This document shows positions 52,901 to 59,034 of a stretch of DNA of 64,000 nucleotides, piece after piece. The notes beneath the pieces were generated by a model. It worked only from the letters and a program-made list of their open reading frames with translations. It was not told the origin of the DNA and did not search any database. This stretch comes from JAJCYK01 sp965212195. Lineage in GTDB: Bacteria; Bacteroidota; Bacteroidia; Cytophagales; Cyclobacteriaceae. Positions within the stretch are counted from its first letter, which is position 1; every line of letters starts with the position of its first letter. A program made the translations under genes and the position numbers. The stretch covers positions 396,516-460,515 of the forward strand of contig CBDBUW010000002.1 in assembly GCA_965212195.1 (NCBI GenBank). The letters run 5' to 3'.

Positions 52901-54757
52901 TACTCCAGGCGCATCGATGGTCAGCGGCGTATCAATGTCGGTGTTGTACAGATCGTCCTCAGCCAACGGATCGTTGTTGTCGCCGTTGGGGTCGGTCACC
53001 ACAATGGTCACCGTAGCGGTAGCAGTACCTCCGTTGCCATCGCTGACCGTATAGGTAAAGGTGTCGGTGCCTACGAAGCCCGCCGGTGGCGTATAGGTAA
53101 AGCTGCCGTCGGGGTTCATCTCTACGGTGCCTCCCTCCGTGCTAGTGCCATCAAAGGCAATCACTACCAGGTCATCGCCGTCAGGGTCGCTGTCGTTGCC
53201 CAGTACTCCGGGCGCATCGATGGTCAGCGGCGTATCAATGTCGGTGTTGTACAGATCGTCCTCAGCCAACGGATCGTTGTTGTCGCCGTTGGGGTCGGTC
53301 ACCACAATGGTCACCGTAGAGGTAGCAGTACCTCCGTTGCCATCGCTGACCGTGTAGGTAAAGGTGTCGGTGCCTACAAAGCCCGCCGGTGGCGTATAGG
53401 TAAAGCTGCCGTCGGGGTTCATGGTGACCGTGCCGCCTTCGGTAGTATTGGTATCGAAAGCAATCACCACCAGATCATCGCCGTCAGGGTCGCTGTCGTT
53501 GCCCAGTACTCCGGGCGCATCGATGGTCAGCGGCGTATCAATGTCGGTGTTGTACAGATCGTCCTCAGCCAGCGGATCGTTGTTGTCGCCGTTGGGATCT
53601 TTGATTACTATGGTAACACAGGCCTGATCTTTCTTGCCGAAGATGTCAACGATTTTATAACAAAAGGTATCGGTACCAATAAATCCGATTGGGGGGGTGT
53701 AAGTGAAACTTCCGTCGGGATTCATATCAACGGTTCCACCTTCTACGCTAGTGTCATCAAAGGCAATTACTGCCAGATCATCGCCGTCAGGGTCGCTGTC
53801 GTTGATCAAAACTCCAGGGGCTCCTATTGTGAGGGGTACGTCCACAACAGTGACATACTGGTCGTCAACCGCCACTGGCGGATGGTTACCATTGGGTCCA
53901 GTGACATCAATAAATACACATGCCTTGGCCTGCGCCCCAGAAGGATCCTGAATTATATAGAAAAAATGGTCTCTACCGATAAAATCAATGGGGGGTGTAT
54001 AGGTGAAACTACCGTCTGAGTCCATAGTTATGGACCCACCTTCTTGGCTGACTGCATCATAGTCAGATACGGAAATATCGTCGCCATCAGGGTCGCTATC
54101 ATTAAGTAAGACCCCAGGAGCTTCTATAATAAGATCGGTGTTGACTATGGTATTGTAAACGTCATCTTTAGCTATAGGGCCATTATTATTGGGATCAGAT
54201 ACCACCAGGGTGACACAAGCTTTTGCCTTCTTACCTTTTGAGTTGTGTGAATCGTCATCATCGTCGTCATCATCATCGTCGTCATCATCATCGTCGTCAT
54301 CATCATCATCGCCGTCATCATCATCATCGCCGTCATCATCATCATCGCCGTCATTGCTTCTTGAGCCAGAATCTTGACTTACCTTTCCGGAGCTTATTTT
54401 ATAACAGAAAGTATCATTTCCTGTGAAATCGGCAGGGGGAGTATAGGTAAAACTTCCATCTGGGTGCATCTCAATCGTGCCCCCGTTTTGAGTCGATGAT
54501 TGAAAATCGACCACATAGATCTCCTGTCCATCAGGGTGACTGTCATTGCTCAGAACTCCTGGAGCCTCAACTGTAAGCGGAGTATTTATATCAGTGGCAT
54601 ACTCATCGTCCACAGCTACCGGAGGCTTATCACCGGAATTAAATAGATTGAGATCACTGTGGTGAAAAGTATGGGCCATAACAAAATTCTCGCCGAAAAA
54701 GCAGAGAAGTAGAATGACCAGAAAAAGATATCTTATCTTGTAAATATCCTTTTTCAT
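50000..54757 (-). CDS. SprB-like giant adhesin with 14 cadherin-like tandem-95 repeats and type B T9SS C-terminal domain
   Basis: 1585 residues. Signal peptide (to VMAH), then 14 repeats of about 100 residues, each with VDDxYxTxxxTPLTI, GVLxNDSDPDGDDL, PDGSFTYTPP and GTDTFTY motifs typical of tandem-95/VCBS calcium-binding Ig-like domains. Repeat 1 is broken by an Asp-rich insert. Seven central repeats are nearly identical. The C-terminus (FNAFSPNGDGQNDVWEIQGI; WGNLVYKIRGYD; PDGSYFYVIDL) is the gliding-motility-associated CTD that directs T9SS secretion with SprF partners. It is expected to be exposed on the cell surface for adhesion or motility, needing calcium. Confidence 0.92.
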   Translation of the reverse strand: MKKDIYKIRYLFLVILLLCFFGENFVMAHTFHHSDLNLFNSGDKPPVAVDDEYATDINTPLTVEAPGVLSNDSHPDGQEIYVVDFQSSTQNGGTIEMHPDGSFTYTPPADFTGNDTFCYKISSGKVSQDSGSRSNDGDDDDDGDDDDDGDDDDDDDDDDDDDDDDDDDDSHNSKGKKAKACVTLVVSDPNNNGPIAKDDVYNTIVNTDLIIEAPGVLLNDSDPDGDDISVSDYDAVSQEGGSITMDSDGSFTYTPPIDFIGRDHFFYIIQDPSGAQAKACVFIDVTGPNGNHPPVAVDDQYVTVVDVPLTIGAPGVLINDSDPDGDDLAVIAFDDTSVEGGTVDMNPDGSFTYTPPIGFIGTDTFCYKIVDIFGKKDQACVTIVIKDPNGDNNDPLAEDDLYNTDIDTPLTIDAPGVLGNDSDPDGDDLVVIAFDTNTTEGGTVTMNPDGSFTYTPPAGFVGTDTFTYTVSDGNGGTATSTVTIVVTDPNGDNNDPLAEDDLYNTDIDTPLTIDAPGVLGNDSDPDGDDLVVIAFDGTSTEGGTVEMNPDGSFTYTPPAGFVGTDTFTYTVSDGNGGTATATVTIVVTDPNGDNNDPLAEDDLYNTDIDTPLTIDAPGVLGNDSDPDGDDLVVIAFDGTSTEGGTVEMNPDGSFTYTPPAGFVGTDTFTYTVSDGNGGTATATVTIVVTDPNSDNNDPLAEDDLYNTDIDTPLTIDAPGVLGNDSDPDGDDLVVIAFDGTSTEGGTVEMNPDGSFTYTPPAGFVGTDTFTYTVSDGNGGTATATVIIVVTDPNGDNNDPLAEDDLYNTDIDTPLTIDAPGVLGNDSDPDGDDLVVIAFDTNTTEGGTVTMNPDGSFTYTPPAGFVGTDTFTYTVSDGNGGTATATVTIVVTDPNGDNNDPLAEDDLYNTDIDTPLTIDAPGVLGNDSDPDGDDLVVIAFDTNTTEGGTVTMNPDGSFTYTPPAGFVGTDTFTYTVSDGNGGTATATVTIVVTDPNGDNNDPLAEDDLYNTDIDTPLTIDAPGVLGNDSDPDGDDLVVIAFDGTSTEGGTVEMNPDGSFTYTPPAGFVGTDTFTYTVSDGNGGTDTATVTINVTEPRVGENPVAVDDEYTTEVDTPLTIDAPGVLGNDSDPDGDDLTVIAFDATTTQGGTVEMNEDGSFTYTPPSGFIGTDTFTYTISDGNGNTDTATVTIVIAAGNSDPIAVDDEYTTRVNTALSAIVPGILINDSDPDGDELTVVAYDATTSQGGSVNVNPDGSFTYTPPTDFIGTDTFTYTISDGNGGTDTATVTIVVEAANNEPVAVDDEYTTEVDTPLTIEAPGVLSNDSDPDGDELTVIAFDATTTQGGAVEMNPDGSFTYTPPAGFIGTDSFTYTISDGNGGTDTATVTIVIPDPNTAPDAVDDEYETDMDTPLTIEAPGVLINDTDPEGDELTVIEFDGTSIQGGTVEMNPDGSFTYTPPAGFVGTDTFTYTISDGNGGTDTATVTIIVKEVPLRIFNAFSPNGDGQNDVWEIQGIRRFPNNEVQIFNRWGNLVYKIRGYDNTARVWRGQSNEGIILGDKEVPDGSYFYVIDLGDGSKAMSGFVVIHR
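51467..53575 (-). repeat. Seven near-identical 303-base repeats in the adhesin gene
   Basis: Repeats 4-10 of the adhesin share period 303 and differ at only a few codons. They come in two alternating flavours: one reads TNTTEGGTVTMN, the other GTSTEGGTVEMN (order from the N-terminus: 1,2,2,2,1,1,2). The mix suggests unequal exchange or gene conversion among units. Assembly of the region depends on long reads. Confidence 0.95.
54251..54353 (-). repeat. GAY trinucleotide repeat encoding an Asp-rich tract
   Basis: On the minus strand, GAT/GAC/GGC codons give about 33 residues, nearly all Asp with a few Gly. The tract lies inside the first adhesin repeat, between DSGSRSND and SHNSKGKKAKAC. Simple repeats of this kind slip during replication, so the length may vary among cells. 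Confidence 0.9.
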
Positions 54758-55060
54758 ATTGAAATAGTTTAATTTTATGTTACTAGTTGTCTTTAATCTG
54801 GATGGATATACGTGTATTAGGATCTTCTAAAAAGGCGCCTAAGGGCAGTTAGGATGCTAAATATTGGTGCTTTTCCCTATAAATACTACATATGTAAGAT
54901 AAGTAACCCTTCTGTAGAATTTTGGGAGCATAAATATAGGGATTATATTCAATAAAAACTACTAAAAGTACTATTCATCGGACTAAACCTTGCCTGGTTG
55001 TGGAAATCAGGGCATTAGGAAATTGAGTGGCTTCGAAAGGAAATGTTCTTAATTTGATGT
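54758..55060. other. 303-base gap between adhesin start and response-regulator end
   Basis: AT-rich; must hold the adhesin operon promoter on the minus strand. I find no exact TAnnTTTG box, no hairpin terminator and no convincing small gene. Confidence 0.5.
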
Positions 55061-55717
55061 TTAAACCATATCCACAATGCCATTTTTTATAGCAAAGTAG
55101 ACCATTCCCGCGGTGTTTTTGGCACCGGTTTTTTGCAATATCTTTTTCCGGTGGCCTTCCACGGTGCGGGAGCTCAGGTGAAGTTCCTTGCCAATTTCGG
55201 TATTGGTCAATTCTTTACAGACCAATTTCAGGATCTGTATTTCTCTGGGCGTAAAATGTACGTTAGTATCAAAGTTGGGTTTTCCTTTCTTGGTTCCGAA
55301 AAGATTTTTGCGCATAATGTTGGTAACCTGGTCGTTGAAGCAAAAGTCCCGGGCCATTACCGTATCTATGGTATTCTCCATTTCTTCGGGCTCGGCGTTC
55401 TTTAATAAGTAGCCGTTTACCCCCAGTTCTAATAAATGTATGATAAATCGTTCATCCTCATACATAGAAAGCACAATGATTTTTATTTCAGGGTACTGGG
55501 ATTTGACCTGCTCGGTGGCTTCTATACCATCCATAATAGGCATCTTCAAGTCCATCAGGATCAGGTCCGGGTGCTTTTCTTTAAGCAGGTTAAGCAACTC
55601 CTGTCCATTGGAGGCTTCGCCAATAATGGATACGTTGGGATTGTCATCAAAAAGTGAACTCAGTCCTTTACGGAACAGCTTGTGATCGTCAGCAATAACA
55701 GTTTTGATGGGTTTCAT
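55061..55717 (-). CDS. NarL/LuxR-type response regulator
   Basis: 218 residues. REC domain with the phosphoacceptor Asp56 (LILMDLKMP), acidic pocket Asp10/Asp11 and Lys near residue 105 (YLLKNAEP). C-terminal LuxR-type helix-turn-helix TNTEIGKELHLSSRTVEGHR. It would be phosphorylated by the histidine kinase encoded 24 bases upstream and bind DNA as a dimer. Targets unknown; the adhesin operon just downstream on the same strand is a plausible one. Confidence 0.92.
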   Translation of the reverse strand: MKPIKTVIADDHKLFRKGLSSLFDDNPNVSIIGEASNGQELLNLLKEKHPDLILMDLKMPIMDGIEATEQVKSQYPEIKIIVLSMYEDERFIIHLLELGVNGYLLKNAEPEEMENTIDTVMARDFCFNDQVTNIMRKNLFGTKKGKPNFDTNVHFTPREIQILKLVCKELTNTEIGKELHLSSRTVEGHRKKILQKTGAKNTAGMVYFAIKNGIVDMV

Positions 55718-55741
55718 TTTGGCAATAGTTAGTGGTCACTA

Positions 55742-56536
55742 TTAATTGTTGACTGGAATAAGGTAACCCATATTTATGGAAACTTTTGTTCCTTTAACAG
55801 GAGCCAACTCATAGTCGATGGTGGCATTGATCATACTCAGTCTACTTTCTATGTTTTTTAGTCCCAGAGAGGCTTTGGCTTTATCGGATTGCGAGGGCAC
55901 AAACCCTTCACCGTTATCCGTCAAACTGATTTCCATATGATCTTCATCATGATTCATAGTAACCTCAATCCTGGTAGCATTGGCGTGTTTGATAATATTA
56001 TTACACAGTTCCTGGACAATTCTGAACAGAGCCAATTCAGTAGGTCCTTCCATTCTGGGAGCCTGAATATCGTGAAAGAACTCGAATTCCAAATGGCTGT
56101 TGGATTCAATTTTTTTAAACAGCTGCTCCAAAGCATGCACCAGCCCGAACTCCTCCAAGGTGGCCGGTAGCAGGTCTCTGGACAATTGTCGGACGTTTGA
56201 TATGGTCTCATCAATCAACTCCTTAGTATTTTCCAGCCTTTCGAACTGAGGGCCTTCCAGCGCTTTGCCTCGCAGCATACCCACCACTACCAGCCTGATA
56301 GTTGATAGCATGGCCCCTATGTCGTCATGCAGGTCCTGAGCAATGCGTTTGCGTTCTTTCTCTTGAGCTTCAATAGTAGCTTTTAACAGTTCTTTTTGGT
56401 ACTCAGCCTGGATTTTTTGTAATTCCAGATCACGCTGGATAATTTTCTTTTGATATATGAAGACGAAGGCTACTATGGAAATTGCTAGCAACAACATACC
56501 CAGAGTGCCCAATATCACAACATTAGTTACGTCCAT
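55742..56536 (-). CDS. HisKA_3-type sensor histidine kinase
   Basis: 264 residues. One N-terminal transmembrane helix (about 7-29), a coiled linker, DHp helix with His70 (IAQDLHDDIGAML), and the ATPase domain with N box ELCNNIIKHANA and G1 box DNGEGF. There is no periplasmic sensor domain, so it probably takes its signal from a partner. Its start overlaps the end of the 7-TM gene by 10 bases, making that protein the obvious candidate. Confidence 0.9.
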   Translation of the reverse strand: MDVTNVVILGTLGMLLLAISIVAFVFIYQKKIIQRDLELQKIQAEYQKELLKATIEAQEKERKRIAQDLHDDIGAMLSTIRLVVVGMLRGKALEGPQFERLENTKELIDETISNVRQLSRDLLPATLEEFGLVHALEQLFKKIESNSHLEFEFFHDIQAPRMEGPTELALFRIVQELCNNIIKHANATRIEVTMNHDEDHMEISLTDNGEGFVPSQSDKAKASLGLKNIESRLSMINATIDYELAPVKGTKVSINMGYLIPVNN

Positions 56537-57192
56537 TTTCTAGTGATCCTCCAGAAACCAATAGTTAATAAAACATTGCGGATGACCATGACAATTGCAT
56601 TTATTATCCATATACCTTGAAGAAATTCAATCTGTTCATTTGTCAATTCTACAGAGGTGTTAGTAGCAATTACAAAAAACAAGTTGCCGCAAAAGTATAG
56701 GAAGAAGGCTGTGCCAAACCAAAACATAGGTTCTCGGCCCATTACTTTCACTTCTCCCCGATCAAACAATTGGTAAAAATACACCAAACAGAGCACAATA
56801 AACACTGCTGTTTCCAACAGTCTCAAATTTGAGCTGAAGGCATCGGAATCGGCCCATATGAAAATACTGGCAGTAGAAGTAAGGAGAACTACTGCTAGAA
56901 CCACCAACACTATTTTTTTCCAAATCCCAAAAAGTACCCGTCGGAAAATTGCTGAAAGAAAAAGGGTTTCAACTGCTACCCAATATGGGAATATCGATGC
57001 CGTATCCATATTCTGATTTGCCATATAGGTGGTAATAAACTCTGAGATCCCGGAAACGATCACAAAAAAGAAAACGATCTTTGCTACCGAGTCTAGTCGT
57101 TTATAACGAAAAAGCCCTGCTGCCAAGGGCAATACAATACTCCATGCGGCAATGTTGGTTGCCACGTAGGACCATAAGGCGATGTCTTTCAT
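56527..57192 (-). CDS. Seven-transmembrane protein, operonic with the histidine kinase
   Basis: 221 residues from ATG 57192; a TTG 33 bases further up is possible. Seven hydrophobic segments cover almost the whole chain (about 3-27, 36-57, 68-88, 93-113, 121-141, 155-175 and 190-215). No named family recognised. Because it overlaps the kinase gene and the kinase lacks a sensor domain, it is likely the membrane receptor or regulator of that kinase; this is inference from position. Confidence 0.75.
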   Translation of the reverse strand: MKDIALWSYVATNIAAWSIVLPLAAGLFRYKRLDSVAKIVFFFVIVSGISEFITTYMANQNMDTASIFPYWVAVETLFLSAIFRRVLFGIWKKIVLVVLAVVLLTSTASIFIWADSDAFSSNLRLLETAVFIVLCLVYFYQLFDRGEVKVMGREPMFWFGTAFFLYFCGNLFFVIATNTSVELTNEQIEFLQGIWIINAIVMVIRNVLLTIGFWRITRKWT

Positions 57193-57380
57193 TAAGTTCG
57201 TGGACGTTGGAGATGGCCGTCTCAATATTGGGGTGAATTGACACGACCGTCTAGCTGAATAATCCAGGCTTCAATAGTAAAGAAAACGATTTGCCAGGAG
57301 AATTGAAAGGTGATTAGCAGAAGAAAGTGAAGGTATTGTTAATATTGATATTACTGTGATTCAAGAAGTTACTTTAAATT

Positions 57381-57420
57381 AAGCGTATAAACACGTATTT
57401 TTCTACGTGTTTATACGCTT
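57381..57420. repeat. 17-base perfect inverted repeat
   Basis: The arms 57381-57397 and 57404-57420 are exactly complementary, with a six-base loop. It stands 47 bases past the stop of the minus-strand secreted-protein gene. On that strand it is followed by TTAATTTAAAG, so it could be its terminator; the stem has only moderate GC content. Confidence 0.85.
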
Positions 57421-57467
57421 GCGCTTTTGATGTACATAGCTAGTATGTTTAGCTCGTTGATCTTTCC

Positions 57468-58130
57468 TTATTTTTTGGCAGATAGCACGGAGCTGTAACC
57501 AATTTCAGCACCGGCCGCTACGCTACCATCGATCAATAGCTCACCTTGAGCGGAAACACCCAGCAATATAAGTTGAGGATTTGACAGGTTATCCAAGCCG
57601 TATGCCAGGAATAGTCCTTTGGATTGGGATTGGGTCAAGACCTCTTTTACCACTGAAGCGCTGAAAGTATAATTGCTGGGACTTTCAGGATTGTTCATAG
57701 CGAATTCGCTGATCATCATTTGAGCACTGGCAAATGAAATAGGAGCACCGATCTCCTCAATCACTACACCACCGCCACCACAGAGAGGAGGACAGGATCT
57801 ACTGATATCGAATGCTAATCCAACCTCGGAAGCATTTTCGCCAAGTCCTTGGAAAACCAGCTTTTGGTTGCCTTCCAAATCCTGAGCATTGTAAATCTTA
57901 ACTCCTTCAACACCTTTTTGGTTTAGCAATTGCATCAAGGCATTTTCTCCATACATATGTCCCCTTACTTCTTCGGTAAATTGAGCATCGTAATTCTGCA
58001 TCCAGCTGTCTGCTTCTTCATATTTTACAATTTCTCCTTTGTAAGCAGTTGATGATTGGGCAAATAATTGAACGCTAGCGAAACATAAGACTAGGACAGT
58101 TAAAAATAGGTTAGTTTTAAAATTTTTCAT
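57468..58130 (-). CDS. Secreted protein of unknown function
   Basis: 220 residues with signal peptide (to LFAQ). Not recognised. The chain has a helical first part (EADSWMQNYDAQFTEEVRGHMYG), then beta-rich segments (NQKLVFQGLGENASEVGLAFD core), and a short SCPPLCGGGG loop with two cysteines at about residue 111. The hydrophobic tail includes LLGVSAQGELLIDGS. It has its own hairpin downstream and a gap of over 350 bases upstream, so it is a single unit. Confidence 0.7.
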   Translation of the reverse strand: MKNFKTNLFLTVLVLCFASVQLFAQSSTAYKGEIVKYEEADSWMQNYDAQFTEEVRGHMYGENALMQLLNQKGVEGVKIYNAQDLEGNQKLVFQGLGENASEVGLAFDISRSCPPLCGGGGVVIEEIGAPISFASAQMMISEFAMNNPESPSNYTFSASVVKEVLTQSQSKGLFLAYGLDNLSNPQLILLGVSAQGELLIDGSVAAGAEIGYSSVLSAKK

Positions 58131-58482
58131 GATTAATTAAGTTGGTGTTTAACAATATTAGATGCACCAAGATATGACCATGAAAAACCAGAAAAAATAG
58201 TGGTGTAAGTTTATACAAGAAATCGCAAAAATAACGTCTACAGCCATTAACAGGGGTTTTGAGCTAACTTGCTGGATAATAGAGAGGTTTAGGACTGTGT
58301 GAAATTTAGGCAATAGGGGATTCTACCTAGCAAATTCAGTATTTGTACGGTTGTAAGTTTTTCCCAGCTATGACACTGGGAAAAGATTGGGGATAGGTTC
58401 TAATGCGATGATACAAATATTTTTGAATAATGTTAAGAATTTTTTAAAGAGATTATCAACAAAAGACCGGTATTGTACAATT
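58131..58482. other. 352-base gap without a gene
   Basis: Holds the promoter region of the secreted-protein gene, a 9-base hairpin (58359-58384, loop CTATGACA) without a T run, and a one-mismatch DnaA box TTATCAACA (58453-58461). Nothing that looks coding. Confidence 0.6.
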
Positions 58483-59034
58483 TTAGCCAAGTGGGTATTT
58501 CGACTCAGGATGCCACCGGCCTTCTCTGTGTATCAGTAAAGTTAGATGCTTTACTGTCACGCGCTCAGAGAAATCTTTCTTATTGAATTTCTCCCAGGCC
58601 AGGTGAAACTTGCTCTTACGGAGGTCCCGGAAAGCCAGAGTAACGTGAGGGTGAAAGACACCATCCCGATAATTGGCATTAAAAATACTCATCTTCCTTT
58701 TTAAGGTGTCGGTGAGCCGGTTTTGCAGGTCTATCAATTCCTTATGCGGCACCACATCAATAAAGATCACCTTTGGAGCAAAGCACCCGAAATCCTTCAG
58801 CTCTAGGGTAAGGGCATGCTGATCACTGCAGAAGTCGTCAAGGATCCCCTTAAGCCTGTGGACTTGTTTAGAGGAAAGCCGTAGGGGCATATGTAGGGTA
58901 ATATGAGGAGGGGATCGTAAAGCGGCTCTACTGCCATAGTCAATGGCTACTTGTTCCTTAAGGCCGGTAATGATACCGGCGACATTTTCCGGAAAAAGTA
59001 AGGCTATGAAATAAAGATCCTTTGGAGTTTTAAT
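58483..59034 (-). CDS. 2H phosphoesterase (2'-5' RNA ligase/ThpR-like) with no standard start codon
   Basis: Both catalytic motifs of the family are in one open frame: PPHITLH just before the internal ATG at 58890, and HPHVTLAF after it. Starting at 58890 would discard the first motif and about 48 conserved-looking residues (KTPKDLYFIALLFPEN). The frame is open from 59043, after a TAG, to the stop at 58483, but contains no ATG, GTG, TTG or CTG upstream of 58890. An ATT at 59034-59032 gives 183 residues, a normal family length, and overlaps the TAA of the upstream OmpA gene. So either ATT is used, translation is coupled with slippage, or the start is mutated. Role of the family: ligating or cleaving 2',5' or cyclic phosphate RNA ends. 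Confidence 0.75.
   Translation of the reverse strand: MKTPKDLYFIALLFPENVAGIITGLKEQVAIDYGSRAALRSPPHITLHMPLRLSSKQVHRLKGILDDFCSDQHALTLELKDFGCFAPKVIFIDVVPHKELIDLQNRLTDTLKRKMSIFNANYRDGVFHPHVTLAFRDLRKSKFHLAWEKFNKKDFSERVTVKHLTLLIHREGRWHPESKYPLG

Noticed and set aside
51467..53575. Possible CRISPR-like or satellite array
   Set aside because: The 303-base units have no unique spacers and keep one open reading frame with conserved protein motifs.
50732..54019. A plus-strand open frame of 1095 codons opposite the adhesin repeats
   Set aside because: It is a mirror of the 303-base repeats: strongly biased coding on the minus strand leaves this frame without stops. Its product is a repetitive sequence without signal peptide or domain.
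57381..57420. Inverted repeat as a transposon end
   Set aside because: No second copy, transposase or target duplication is visible.
58483..58890. 2H phosphoesterase starting at ATG 58890
   Set aside because: This start would cut off the first HxT motif (PPHITLH), which is required in the family and intact in the same open frame.
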